The position numbers and the translations under genes were made by a program. A DNA stretch of 64,000 nt. It comes from Ascarosepion bandense (Eukaryota; Mollusca; Cephalopoda; Sepiida; Sepiidae). Below the pieces are notes generated by a model. It searched no databases. It worked only from the letters and a program-made list of their open reading frames with translations, and was not told the DNA's origin. The stretch is taken from the NCBI GenBank assembly GCA_037127315.1, contig JBBBDQ010001122.1, positions 7,521,001-7,585,000 of the forward strand, written 5' to 3'. Positions 44,618 through 55,649 of the stretch are shown in pieces. Position 1 is the first letter of the stretch; every line of letters starts with the position of its first letter.

Positions 44618-45812
44618 TTCGATGTTTGCGGGTACAAAGTTCAAGTGTGACGAAAATTGTATAGAAAAGATTAAGAATTCTCAAATTTTATTGGTCAAGA
44701 AGAAATCTCGGCATGCTTATCGATGTATGAGGTTTATGTACTCAGCCCGAGTGTGTGGTGTCCATGTGGTTTGTTTGAAATTAAATAGTCGGTTTACCGT
44801 GGAAAAGAAATCTGGTGGAGACAAGTCCCAAAATTGTCATGACATCGCGAAAACGAAAAAAATAAAAAAATGGAAGTTGTTGTTTATTGTACAGTTATAG
44901 AATAGAACACCACCTAGCGGGCGTCCAGACAGACAAGGTACAATAGCCGCCACAAGCTACGATATGCTGGCAGGAAATATTGTCGTTAGGGCACCGTATT
45001 CAAATCACATCGAGGAGTTACTACTTGTAACAACATTTATATATTACTTCATACAACACCACACAGCCGGTGTTAGGAAAAAAATCCCCGGAAGACAAGA
45101 TAAGGCAATCCCATGTTGCACTTCTGCCATGACATTCACTCAAACTCATAATTATAACCATGACTCCCGTAATCCATTAGAAACGTGGGGGCATCAAGTA
45201 AAAAACATGGAAACACATGTAAATTTCTATGAACATACAGCTCAACAGTGTATGTAGAATTCAATTTTTTTACCGAAACTAACGATGAAAAAATTATTAC
45301 CATTTGTATCAGATGAATAATACGGGAGTTTGTAACGATGGCGAAACATGATAAATAGACATCTAAAATTTACGTTAGTTTAGAAAATAGAAGCTTTTAT
45401 TTTCAGAAATAACATTTATACTTTGGCTTGACATCTTTTTGAAAGTCTAAATTCACCTACAATATGAAAAAAAATAATGCCAACCACATTTTAGAGTTTC
45501 CCTCCAAATCAAAAAGGGAAAAAAATATACACTTTCCATTAAGAAAGGATTTAAAATAAATAGTCTTTTTAAAAAGTAAAAAAATGCCATCAAAAGGCTT
45601 AATATTGAAATCCCACAAATCTAATCGCATATTCAAACATATAAAAATATTCTGTTAATCAAATCGAAATAAAAAAAATAACAAAGATTAAATTGATTGA
45701 CCAATTTTTTTTCTACGGCTTATTAACCTTTTCCTTCTTTGCTTTTTGGATATTCAAATCCAGCAAATATTTTGCGAATATAAGAATTTTTTAAAATATA
45801 ATAATAGCAGCC
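44618..45812. other. Unassigned DNA
   Basis: Open frames of 92 and 97 codons (44622-44900, 44964-45257) show no motif I recognise. 45260-45810 is AT-rich and empty. Confidence 0.35.
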
Positions 45813-46065
45813 ATACTATTTAACTCATAGCTTTGTAAGGAAAGAGGTGGATTCATACCCGTCCCATGGGTATTTTCATGTACGTGAATACAACGAAATC
45901 CGAACTCGGCTCGGCTATTTCTCATCCCGAGGCTTAATCCATTACACCATTCAAACATCCATGTTTGTAACACCTGCTATTCCGAAGCAGTCACCCATCT
46001 TGGTACTGACCAGGCTCGATGTAGCTTAACTTCGGGCGAGAATCGGTGTTTCAGCGTGATATGCA
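45813..46065 (-). mobile_element. 5S rRNA-headed tRNA-derived SINE, copy 1
   Basis: On the minus strand: 5S-like head (46065-45966), linker containing GGATGT, tRNA-like part GGTGTAATGGATTAAGCC (A box) and GAGTTCGGATTTC (B box, decayed), then the SINE body (GGTATGAATCCACCTC, GAGTTAAATAGT). The same order and junction occur at 46885-47180. Confidence 0.75.
45966..46065 (-). rRNA. 5S rRNA-like SINE head (pseudogene)
   Basis: Minus strand carries AAACACCGATTCTCGCCCGA, AGTTAAGCTACATCGAGCC, GTACCAAGATGGGTGACTGC and ATAGCAGGTGTT, recognisable 5S segments with changes. Part of a retroposon, not a ribosomal gene. Confidence 0.75.
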
Positions 46066-46311
46066 AATATTATTAAATATAATAATATTAGTGCAGAAGT
46101 TAGTAAAGGAAAGGGAGAAGAAAGGACTAAACACTAATTTAAAAAAGACAATGCATTCATGTCAGCAAAAAGAACAGTCTAACATGCAAATTACAAACTG
46201 CAGATACAAAAGCATCCATATATTGTAGGTAGATTTGGTTTTTATCAATATCAAACCCAAGCAAGTATAGCAATTTGAATATCTCGGAAGTGTTTTAACA
46301 GTGGACAGTTA

Positions 46312-46610
46312 GGAAGTTTCACTTCCCGACTATGGAATTCTCTTTCACACGATTGCTTTCCCGACGGCTACAATCTCCAGGAGTTTAAATGTAAGGTCAA
46401 TAGACACCTCCTAACACACTAACCTGCTCCCATTCTATCAAACACTCTTCCCATCTGCCCAACCCTCATCCTCGCTATCCTTACTCATCTGTCACCTTCC
46501 TCCTGACATTCCCTATGTCTAACCACTCCTTCTCTTTACCTTCCCCTATGTAGCCCCATGCGCAATAGTGGCAGTGGAATGCCTTGCTTGGGGTGAGATG
46601 ATTAAAAAAA
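46312..46610 (+). pseudogene. CR1-like LINE 3' end
   Basis: Starts in the last coding part (CGACTATGGAATTCTCTTTC ... GGTCAATAGACACCTCCTAA), followed by the UTR and tail GTAGCCCCATGCGCAATAGT. Confidence 0.75.
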
Positions 46611-46884
46611 AAGAAAAAAAGTACGACACTGAATTCTGAAGGCACCCTGGGATAGCGAAATTTACCTTTTAACAGCTATGCAATGTTAGTTGGTTGGTTG
46701 GTTGTTTTGATGGCATATCAACCTCGGCTGGTCATTTATTGTCAAGTAAACTTTATTTATTTATTGCTGGTAATACCTTTTTTCTTTCAACAATTTATTG
46801 TTGTTTTTATATAAGTTTTGTGTCTAGTAATACTTTTTTTCTTTTTCGATTATCAAGATTCATTGGGATTTGTTTTAAAGGGCA

Positions 46885-47180
46885 GGGTCCCCAAGACCTA
46901 CCCTTGTTATTTAACCCATAACTGGGGGGAAGGGACGGATTAATACCTTTCCAAAGAGTACCAGTGCTGAAGTGAATGCAGGGTATTCAACTGGAATTCG
47001 AACTCGGCTCACCGATTTCTCTTTCCGAGCCGATATCCACTGCACCAAAACGCACATCCGTCACTAAACGCTTACAGCACCTGGTATTCCCAAGCGGTCA
47101 CCCATCTAAGTACTGACTAGGCTCAATGTTGCTTAACTTTGGTGATCGTGCGAGAACCGGTGTATTCAACGCTATGCAAT
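46885..47180 (-). mobile_element. 5S rRNA-headed tRNA-derived SINE, copy 2
   Basis: Minus strand: 5S-like head (47178-47067), linker ACGGATGTGCGTTTT, tRNA-like A box GGTGCAGTGGATATCGG and B box GAGTTCGAATTCC, then SINE body truncated near 46885 (ATGGGTTAAATAACAAGG). Confidence 0.8.
47067..47178 (-). rRNA. 5S rRNA-like SINE head, well preserved (pseudogene)
   Basis: Minus strand carries GAATACACCGGTTCTCGCAC, GATCACCAAAGTTAAGCAAC, GTCAGTACTTAGATGGGTGA and CCGCTTGGGAATACCAGGTG, nearly the 5S consensus including the internal promoter boxes. The first 10-15 nt are poor. Confidence 0.85.
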
Positions 47181-47339
47181 GTATTAAGAAACAGAAAATT
47201 GTTGTCAGAAACAAAACATTTAAGTTATGGTATTCGTTAGTATAAATATCGTTAAAGAACAGAGACAACGAGGAGACAAGTTAAGCTTACAAGGGAGACC
47301 TCCATAATGAATACAGGAGCAACCTCTTTATTAAGGGAA

Positions 47340-47990
47340 ATAACTGCTACCTGGGAAGCGTTCTGACAGAAGACGGAAAATGCGATACAGAGATCCGAAG
47401 GCGAATTGGCATGGCGAAGGAAGCATCCCAGAAGTTGAGTAAAGTATTTAGAAACAGGCCTATTTCGCTAGAAACTAGGAAGAGAGTATTGGATTACTAC
47501 GTGCTGTCTGTACTTCAATATGGCAATGAATGCTGGACAATATCATCAAAGATAAAGGAAAAACTTGAAGTAACTGAAATGTGGTTCTACAGAAGGATGC
47601 TGCAAATATCATGGATCGAGCATGTGAGCAATGATGAGTTCTTGGAAATGATGGAAACAAAAAGGAAATTAATACTGAGCATCAGGACAGCTGAAGTTCC
47701 TAGAACACGCAATGGGGAAGGAGGGCCTGGAGAATCTGATACTAATAGGCCAGATAGAGGGAAAAAGAGACAGAGGAAAGCAACGGATAACATATTTGAA
47801 GGACCTAATCAGGTGGATGACAGAATGAGGTTTACACGGTGTAACAGAAGAAGGCGTGCTCAGAGCCACCAGGGATAGGGAAACGTGGAAGGCCATGATC
47901 GCCTACGTCCTGAAGGGACAGGGAACATAGAAGAAGAAGAAGAAGAAGAAGAAGAAGAAGAAGAAGAAGAAGAAGAAGAAGAAGAAGATT
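47340..47990 (+). pseudogene. RTE-type LINE 3' fragment with (GAA)n tail
   Basis: Plus-strand reading [46 protein letters not shown], then a frameshift near 47685 and [16 protein letters not shown] end near 47920. (GAA)n at 47930-47988. Confidence 0.85.
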
Positions 47991-48039
47991 GATAATAATT
48001 TCATTTTTGGTTAGAACTTTTTCATTAGATGATGCCTCA

Positions 48040-48540
48040 TGTTAAAGATGATGCTTCATCGTGAGTGTCGGGCTCCGGCGCACGTCCGACTCCGGCGTAA
48101 GGTCGGCCTTAGTTTCTACGTCCCCTTCGTTACCTACTCGCTGCTGAGGGATGGTCGAGACTGATTGGGTATACACACACGATCCGACGCCGCCAGACGT
48201 CGCTGAAGGGACAAGGCACATAGAGGAAGAAGAACTGCTATCCCAAAGGAAGGCAACTCATGCCATGACAATATCGGTCCTTTTTATATAGTGGAAATGT
48301 GTTTTTAAAGAATGATTCTTGGAATACCATGTCCGTACATCTGAGTAACAGGAAAGTTTTAAGAAAAATGGAAACACATAGAAGCTTATAGTTAACAATA
48401 GGAAGAAGAAGTTGAAATTACTAGGGCAAATATTGAGGAAAGAGGCCTTGGAAAATTTAATATTTATCAGATAAATTGAAGGCAAGGAGAACAAAAAACA
48501 ACGCATAGCTTTTAAATTGCATCTTTGGCTGTACCAATGC
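48040..48540 (+). mobile_element. RTE-tailed short retroposon and RTE remnant
   Basis: 48060-48190 is GC-rich (GTCGGGCTCCGGCGCACGTC ... CCGCCAGACGTCG) and ends in AAGGGACAAGGCACATAGAG, the RTE tail. 48360-48540 carries a decayed RTE piece (RKEALENLIF..IEGKE). Confidence 0.5.
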
Positions 48541-49256
48541 ACTTTCTCATTTCAGTGTTGCACTTTTCGTAATAATTTTTTATGCTCAGTTAAAATTCAG
48601 GAAACGTGTATAATACGCTGCCAGGTTCTTAGCTTTCAGTTTCGTTTGTAGACAAAAGAGACAATGGACAAAACAAAGCTACAATTAACAAGAAGACAAA
48701 CGGAAACCAAATAGTTCAGTGTGGGTTGAAATTTTCACTTTTAAAAATATTTCCACAATTTTTTTCTAATAAATTACTTCTTCAGTATACAATTTCTTAA
48801 TGAATAAGTGTTGAAAATTTCATTTAATCTGATAACTAAGTGGGTTTTTTGAAAAGTTTTAAAAACAGATGTTAGCGAATTTTTGCCTTCATTTAGGAAA
48901 AACACACCCATTTTCGTCGTAAGTAGAAAGTAAAATACAAATAAAAAATATTTAAAAAGATGAAATCAGTTACCAATCATTTTTAATTTCTTTCTATAGA
49001 ACGTCAATTTCCGAAATTTTAAAAAATATTTTGTATCGTAATAATACGCAAAAATTTTTAAAAAATCAACTCAAAAGTAACAATCTTTATTTGTAAAGAA
49101 ATAAATTAATACTAACTGCTTTCTTTAGCCATTGGATTTAATTTCCTGAAGAGAATACAGTATTAAAAAAAAGGGGAAATGATAATAAAAACTAATATTT
49201 TGTTGATAAACCAAACAATCATCTATCGTCTTCGTTGGATGCCAAATGATGACCAA
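48541..49256. other. Unassigned AT-rich DNA
   Basis: No gene or recognised repeat. Confidence 0.4.
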
Positions 49257-49430
49257 TGTCAAGGGAGATAATAGAAACTTTTAAACAAGAGAATAAAAAA
49301 CGTTACGTTACCAAAGTCAAGGGAGATAATAGAAACTTTTAAACAAGAGAATAAAAAACGATACGTTACCAAAGTCAAGGGAGATAATAGAAATTTTTAA
49401 ACAAGAGAATAAAAACGATACGTTATTTTT
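49257..49430. repeat. Three tandem 58-61-bp units
   Basis: GTCAAGGGAGATAATAGAAA ... AATAAAAAACGTTACGTTACC three times, nearly identical, so recent. Confidence 0.92.
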
Positions 49431-49614
49431 AATAACCTTATGAAAATAAAAAATAATCATTGGATGTCGTTGAATTTTTCAACTTCTACTCAATACATAA
49501 AAGAAAATGGCGACCTCCAGTTGTTTATAAATACAAAGATCACGTGAACTAACGTGAAGCAACGCAGTACAATCTAAATGAGCACATCATAACGTGCAAA
49601 AAAAAATATGGTAT

Positions 49615-49737
49615 ATGGATCAACCATACGAGTTTTTAAGACAAGGTCTAAAAGATAAAAGAAAAGATGCTCCAGTTGATTACGCTGTTTGGGTATATGG
49701 CGACAAAAAAGAATGGAAAGAAGAAAAATCTAGATAA
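49615..49737 (+). CDS. Small Lys/Glu-rich open frame (40 codons)
   Basis: MDQPYEFLRQGLKDKRKDAP then VDYAVWVYGDKKEWKEEKSR and a stop. Composition looks coding, but I recognise no family. It could be a remnant of the retroelement whose C-terminus lies at 50735. Confidence 0.2.
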   Translation: MDQPYEFLRQGLKDKRKDAPVDYAVWVYGDKKEWKEEKSR

Positions 49738-49899
49738 TTGTCGATCGACTGAGACATTTAAATCACTATGGTATTTATCAATATCGGAACAAAAATTTTA
49801 AAAAATTCTCAGGAGCGAATTCAAAAAGTATGGGGGAAAAACCTGGACAAGACCACTCAGATAGTAGTTCTACTGAGATCAACGACACTGTTGAGGAAA

Positions 49900-50700
49900 A
49901 ACTTGCGAATTAAAAGAGCAAATCAAAATTTGCTGATTATAAAACCAAAATTAAATTTTACTGATGAGAAGGGCGAATTGAAATTTGCTTATTAAAAAAA
50001 CAAAATTGAATTTTACTTATTAGACGAGCAAATTGAAATTTGCTTAATAAAAACCAAATTAATTTTGCTGATTAGAAGACTAAACTAAATTTTGCTAATT
50101 AGAAAAGAAATCGAATTTTGCTGATTATGAGACCAAAATTGAATTTTACTGATTAAAAGAGCAAATTGAATTTTGTTTATTAAAACCAAATTTGTGTTTT
50201 GATGATTAGAAGAGCAAATTGAATTTTGCTTATTAAAAACCAAATTAAACTTTGATGAATAGAAAAATAAACTGAATTTTGCTAATTAGAAAAGAAAATC
50301 GAATTTTGCTGATTATAACACCAAAATTGAATTTTACTGATCAAAAGAGCAAACTGAATTTTGTTTATTAAAAACCAAATTAAACTTTGCTGATTAGAAA
50401 ACTAAACAGAATTTCGCTAATTAAAAAAGAAAATCGAATTTTGCTGATTATAAGACCAAAATTGAATTTTACTGATTAAAAGAGCAAATTGAATTTTGTT
50501 TATTAGAAACCCAAATTGAATTTTGCCGATTAGAAGACGAAATTAATTTTTTGCTGATGAGAAGAGTAAACAAATTTTTCTGATTAGAAAACCAAAATGA
50601 ATTTTGCTGATTAGAAGTGAACATCTAATTTTTCAGATTAGAAGACGAGATTGAATTTTGCTGATTTGAAGACTAAATTCAGTTTCGCTGATTAAATCTA
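49900..50700. repeat. Degenerate 27-33-bp tandem repeat
   Basis: About 25 copies of GATTAGAAGACCAAATTGAA-TTTTGCT with drift. Units are often close to multiples of 3, so frames give Lys-Leu-Asn-Phe-Ala-Asp-like words broken by stops. Confidence 0.85.
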
Positions 50701-50734
50701 AAATTTCTGCTTGAAAGAGCCAATTGAAAAGATA

Positions 50735-50880
50735 TTTAAAAGCTGGTTGTTGCTGCGAGTGAAAACCCTGAATGTAAAGGTATTGGTAGTGCCTATGATT
50801 ACTGGTGCACTCGGAACTATCCGGAAAAGACTTTGTAATCTGTGGAAAAATCAAAGAAATCCAGGATTGAAGAGAGTTGC
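50735..50880 (+). pseudogene. Fragment of an RLE-type LINE C-terminus
   Basis: LVVPMITGALGTIRKRL then NLWKNQRNPGLKRVAVI matches IVPVIVGALGMIKNGT...IPGNPSL in the element at 57625-58185. Confidence 0.6.
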
Positions 50881-51297
50881 TGTCATTTGATCTCCATGTG
50901 TAGGTCGTTAATTACTAGTAACCTGAAAACTCAATAACCTATGTAGTCATTCAGATTAACTCTCAGTTCTTTTAATCTTTATTATGATGATGATAATGAT
51001 GATGGTGATGATTTTAAAATTTTCTATAAGATTGCTCTCATATTAAATACAGATGTATCACAGGGTTAGGCGTCGAAAATAAGAGCTTAAAGTCGAATGC
51101 ACTTTAAGATGTTTACCATCGAAAGAAGGATTTAAGTTCTAATTCTTCGAATATTTCTATTCTGAAAGTAAAGTTGAAATACAAATTAAATCAACGTAGT
51201 TATTTTATTAATTTCAAAGAAACAAAAAATGCCCATGTTATACAACTAAAAGATAGTAATCCATTGCTCTTAGTATAAATAAAATAAAACCTCTGTC

Positions 51298-51298
<1 letters not shown>
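50881..51298. other. Unassigned DNA
   Basis: Short (GAT)n-like run near 50985-51010; otherwise empty. Confidence 0.4.

Positions 51299-51354
<56 letters not shown>
51299..51354. repeat. (AT)n microsatellite
   Basis: AT dinucleotides directly before the pogo-like element. Confidence 0.95.
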
Positions 51355-51355
51355 G

Positions 51356-51517
51356 CAGTGTAACCCTGATATAAGAGAGTTGTCGGGACCGTATAAAAGT
51401 TCCCTTGTTTCTCTTATGTCCGGGTTTGGTCTATTTTATATACATTACAACGGGCTCTAATTTGGGACCAAGTAAAATCTCTCTTATATCAGGGTATCTT
51501 ATATCTGGGTTATACTG
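51356..51517. mobile_element. Short pogo/Tigger-like inverted-repeat element
   Basis: CAGTGTAACCCTGATATAAG at the left and the inverse of CAGTATAACCCAGATATAAG at the right. The right arm has an extra inner copy of ACCCTGATATAAGAGAG. The CAGTATAACC ends and TATA flank fit the pogo branch. 162 bp, no gene. Confidence 0.65.
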
Positions 51518-51599
51518 TATATATATTTTTTTGGGGGGGAGGAGGATAATTAGCGTCACTTTAAGCATGAAATTGTCTCAAACTTGAAACATAATTTGA

Positions 51600-51660
51600 A
51601 AAAAAAAGAAAGAAAGAAAGAAAGAAACAAACAAACAAACAAACAAACAAACAAAAAAAG
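51600..51660. repeat. (AAAG)n then (AAAC)n
   Basis: Tetranucleotide runs. Confidence 0.9.
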
Positions 51661-51689
51661 AAAACCAATCACATGTCACAGAAAAAATA

Positions 51690-52470
51690 TTTTAATCATG
51701 TTTACCCCACTTCTGGAGAAGGTTGGGCTCCGTCAAGCTATCTTGCCCTAGCGACACCATTTCTACTGCAGCTGCAGTACTTTACGTGTCAAACGGACTA
51801 AAGAATTATGGGATATATCTATGTATATACGCAATTTCTTATTGATCACTTTGCCATCATTTTCTTCCGGACTTAAAAACTTTTCTTAAATGGGCTAACA
51901 TTCTAGGCTATATAGTCCTTACAATTGTTGTACAAGTTTAGCAAAACCAATTTTAATCAAGTTTATAGCACTTCTTTTTAGAAAACCATTTTTACAACGT
52001 TTTTACATCGCGGGATTTGAATTTACAGTCATTCTCTTGAATCGGGCAGTATCCAATGCTAGAAAGTCGATAAAATTCTTGTACAGGTTTACGTAAACCA
52101 ATTTTAATTGTGTATATATACCACTTCATACAAGGAGAACAATTTTCCATTGTTTTTTTTTTCAGAGCTTTGAAAGACATTATCTTAAATTGCCTGCCAT
52201 CAAGGTTAAAGAGTTCTTACAGTTTTTATACGAGTTTATGAAAAACCAATTTTAATCATATTATACAACTTATTAAAAGATCAGTTTTCCATCGTTTTCC
52301 TCAAAATTTTGAAAATGGAGTCATTCACTTAAATTGGCTACCATCCAAGTCAAGAGTAGACACACAATTTTTATACAATATTTGAAAACCGAATTTAATC
52401 AAGTTTATGTAACTCCTTATTAGAAGAGGACTCTATTATCGTTTTTTCAGGGTTTTGAATTCAGTGTCCT
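51690..52470. repeat. Degenerate 150-bp tandem repeat, about 5 units
   Basis: AAAACCAATTTTAATCAAGT plus TTTATA..ACTTCTT, then CATCGTTTTT and TTAAATTGG(G/C)...CCATC blocks recur at about 51690, 51945, 52095, 52240 and 52390. Confidence 0.65.
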
Positions 52471-52477
52471 TTTTTTA

Positions 52478-52830
52478 TATAATTATATCACCCCAAGCAA
52501 AGCATTTTACTGCCGCTGTTTTGCAGGGGGTTACATAGGAGGAAAGTTATGAGAAAGTGTGACAGGTTATAGGGGGTGTCAGGAAGTGGGTAAGAGAAGG
52601 ATGTATGTGGCCATAAAATGAGGGATCAGTTTATATATTGATTGTAATGTAGAATTGATCCCCTACTTCATATCCACATTATACTAGATTTTTTTTATAA
52701 TCATATCGCCCCAAGCAAGATATTATACTGCCGCTGTTTTGCAGGGGGTTACATAGGAAGAAAGTTATGAGAAAGAGTGACAGGTTATATGGGGTGTCAA
52801 GAAGTGGGTAAGAGAAGGATGAATATACTT
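52478..52830 (-). pseudogene. Two CR1-like LINE 3' tails in tandem
   Basis: 52478-52612 and 52692-52830 each start ATCATATC(G/A)CCCCAAGCAA and carry the UTR start. Same orientation. Confidence 0.75.
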
Positions 52831-52839
52831 TCATAGTGT

Positions 52840-53058
52840 TTTGACCCCAGTTTGGGAGTTAACTATTTGCCCATAGATGGGACTCGAACAGGTGCTACCA
52901 CTCCGGGTCAGGGTGGATCTGGGAACAACAGCAATTAAGAAGTGGTTCCATGCTTCTCATAACCTCCCAATCAGAGGTCTTGCTGCCGGATGCAGTTTAC
53001 TGTCGTACACAGGACCGATCAACGTTTGTCGAATATTTACCGCACGGAGATTGTATTA
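52840..53058. repeat. Repeat with tRNA-like B box
   Basis: TTTGGGAGTTAACTATTTGC then CCATAGATGGGACTCGAACA; the minus strand gives GTTCGAGTCCC, a B box. Part recurs at 35480-35560. Confidence 0.45.
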
Positions 53059-53065
53059 CTATTAA

Positions 53066-53222
53066 CCATTTTAACAAATGTATTGTGAAACCATTTTTAT
53101 GAGAAAACCATTTTAACAAATGTATTGAGAAAACATTTTAACTGTATTTTAACTTTAAATGTATTGAGAAACCATTTTAACAAATGTGTTGAGAAACCAT
53201 TTTAACAAATGTATTGTGAAAA
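53066..53222. repeat. 25-bp minisatellite
   Basis: GAGAAACCATTTTAACAAAT GTATT repeated about 5 times with gaps. Confidence 0.85.
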
Positions 53223-53469
53223 CAAACACCGCTGAGATGTAAAAAAACGTCAGATTGGTAAACATTTGCTAAAAAAAATCACAGTCTGTGTGAAATGTAT
53301 ATGATATATTTGATAAGGTAAGTGGAGTGTCGAATGTCTGGAAAAAACAACAGATATCAAGCAGGATGTGGTGTTGAGTTTTCATTGGGACGAGCGATAA
53401 GGTGAGTTTTCTGGTTAAAAAACGTGTTGCCTTCCAAAATCTTTTGCTAGACTAGTTGTGGCATATGAA

Positions 53470-53690
53470 AAAGGCCTTGAAAAATCTAACACACACGGGA
53501 CCGGGGTAGAGGGCAGGCGTAAGAGAGGAGAACAAACAGCGCATAACATACTTAGCTTGAGTAAATGGATAACGGGACGGAATTTAGATGAAATAACAAA
53601 AAGACAAAGTTTATTAAGAGCTGCAAAGAACAGGAAATTGTGGAGTGCCATGATCGCCTAAGTCATGAGAAGACACGGTACATAAAGAAC
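53470..53690 (+). pseudogene. RTE-type LINE, extreme 3' end
   Basis: GGRRKRGEQTAHNILSLSKW ... NRKLWSAMIA then ACATAAAG; same end as at 47700-47930. Confidence 0.7.
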
Positions 53691-53904
53691 CTAGCAAATG
53701 ATCTGGGAAAAAAAAACTGGGATAGAGAGGTTGTAAGTTCTACGTCACTGACAGACGGCAATATTTCCCCAAAGGAGACAATAAAAGTAGCCAATGCAGA
53801 ATCTATTGCATTTTATTAATTATTATTAAAAGAAAGCCGTTCGCTTGGTGAAAAAAACGGCTTTTGACTTTCCGGTATGAAGAAGTCATGGTAACTCATA
53901 GTCA

Positions 53905-54105
53905 GATATGTGCCTTACGTGTTATACGCTATAGAACCCAGTCTGTCCAGTTACTTAACCCATAGCTGGAGAGAGAAGCACTAGAGTCATACCTTTTCCA
54001 AGGGTATTTGCGCGTAAGTGAATGCAAGGATGCAAGGAATTCAACTGGAATCAGAACTCGGCTCTCTGATTTTGAATTGGAGAGCCGAGTTCGAATTTTA
54101 GTCGA
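53905..54105 (-). mobile_element. tRNA-derived SINE, rearranged head
   Basis: Body and B box on the minus strand. At 54055-54105 the B-box part (GAACTCGGCTCTC) is repeated in inverse (GAGAGCCGAGTTCGAAT). Confidence 0.7.
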
Positions 54106-54316
54106 ATTCATAGATAATAGAAGAAAAAATAAACAGAATCTCTAGAGAGGCATGATTGTCTACGTTTGAAAGAATATGGATACAATATTAAAATATACTG
54201 AAAAGACCGGAAGCTGTGGAGAACTATAATTACCAACATCTCAGAAGAACAGGGCGCGCGTAGAAAAAAAAAACAAAGACTCTTTTCATTTAGTTGTAAT
54301 AAAAGAGTGACTAAAT

Positions 54317-54317
<1 letters not shown>

Positions 54318-54365
<48 letters not shown>
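54318..54365. repeat. (AT)n microsatellite
   Basis: Occupies the place between a hammerhead end and the spacer of the composite repeat. Confidence 0.95.
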
Positions 54366-54366
<1 letters not shown>

Positions 54367-54595
54367 GCTCTCACACTCTGTTTGAGCACTCTGGAAGAAT
54401 GGTAGACTTTGAAAAAAACGGTAGTTACTCTAGCACTTATTCAGTAATGAATTAGAGCATTCTAACTACTGGTGTATGATACATCACACGCTAAAAAGTC
54501 TGCCTCCTTCTACAGAGGGCCCATAGCTCAGAGGTAGAATCGCCGACTGACGCCAATTCGGCCGGGCTTCAATTCTGGGTAAAAAGCAATCGGAT

Positions 54596-54647
54596 GTCTA
54601 ACCGTACTGATGAGCTGTGATACAGCGAAACAGATCTGCCTGCGGAT

Positions 54648-54650
<3 letters not shown>
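54596..54650 (+). ncRNA. Hammerhead ribozyme b, cleavage site mutated
   Basis: Core CTGATGA at 54607, stem II GCTGT/ACAGC and GAAA at 54627 are intact. The cleavage triplet is GCC, not GTC (T to C at 54639), which removes the conserved A-U pair. Probably inactive. Confidence 0.65.
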
Positions 54651-54687
<37 letters not shown>

Positions 54688-54692
54688 GATAT

Positions 54693-54745
54693 GTCTAGCT
54701 ACACTGATGGGCTGTGATACAGCGAAACAGGCTTGTATGTGAATG
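54693..54745 (+). ncRNA. Hammerhead ribozyme c, decayed
   Basis: Core CTGATGG (conserved A changed to G at 54710), stem II intact, GAAA at 54724, triplet GTA. Probably inactive. Confidence 0.6.
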
Positions 54746-54760
54746 ATTAATATATTATAC

Positions 54761-55309
54761 TCTTATTTCAATTGAGCTCTGTAGAGAAAAAAAATTAAAA
54801 ACAGTTTCCACTTCTACGATATAAGCATTACTCTTCAGAAATGAATTGAGTTCTTTCGGTGACTAGCCTGTGTATTAATCCGCACACAAATATTGAAACA
54901 TACGAATCCTTTTTAATGTCTTCCAATGAAAATATTATTGAGAATTTTTAGCCCTCAGAATTTTTAGCCCTTATGTTGGTGAACTGAAAAACGAAAATTT
55001 GTCTTATCTAAAAATGTCTGACTCAAAATGTATGCCAATGATGTTCCTTTCGCTCGTTTTCACCTTTCTAACGTGAAAAATATTTTCCATAGAAAAAAAA
55101 ATGCAAGCCATATTATAAAACAGATGAGAGACAGGTAAAATTTTCGGGCCACATAATAAATAAAGAAGTCCTAAAAGAAGTTTCATAAAACATGATAAGG
55201 GCAAGAAAAGAACTCGATTTCAGCAACCAGTAAGTCATTCCTACTACCACTCCATGTACATCGTTAAAAAACTTTCCTCACTCAAAAATTCTCAGCGAGA
55301 GTGGACTGA
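54761..55309. other. Unassigned AT-rich DNA
   Basis: A 66-codon minus-strand frame at 55004-55204 is unrecognised. Confidence 0.4.
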
Positions 55310-55620
55310 AAAGTTCATAGGTTGACAAAGATACTCTCATGGAAGATGACCAAATGAGGTCTATTTTTCAACAAAGTCATCCTTGCGGTCCACACGCTTC
55401 TTTTACCGGCGTTTCTATCCTTAGATACCATTGGTGAAGAAGCTTTCATCCTGTTTGTAAAAAGTGTTACGAGCAGATATGACGTCATAATCACTGCGAT
55501 ACTTGTTCCAAGCCAAGTGTTTTTTCATGTTTGCGAACAGATGAGAGTCAGATGAGGTTAAATCAGGGGAACATGGATTGTAATCAACTTGTTCTAAGCC
55601 ACAATCACACACAGCAGCTA
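55310..55620 (-). pseudogene. Mariner transposase C-terminal remnant
   Basis: Minus strand: GLEQVDYNPCSPDLTSSDSH with LFANMKKHL, then SDYDVISARNTFYKQDESFF and NGI. This is the D34D-region third Asp and C-terminus. Ends near an inverted-repeat-like CTGAAAAGTTCATAGGTTG. Confidence 0.75.
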
Positions 55621-55649
55621 TTTAAACAAAGACCAAAGTTCTGGAGCAT

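Larger units (their letters stand above)
54366..54760 (+). mobile_element. tRNA-like/hammerhead composite repeat, copies b and c
   Basis: Spacer (CGCTCTCACACTCTG ... AAAAAGTCTGCC), then tRNA-like head at 54520-54580 (ATAGCTCAGAGGTAG A box; GGGCTTCAATTC B box), hammerhead b, (TA)n at 54650-54684, and a second hammerhead c without its own head. Matches 59796-60080 in order and spacing. Confidence 0.75.

Noticed and set aside
44622..45257. Two frames of 92 and 97 codons
   Set aside because: No motif, no splice context, no duplicate; consistent with chance.
45966..47178. A functional 5S rRNA gene
   Set aside because: Both copies are joined to SINE bodies and carry changes; retroposon heads.
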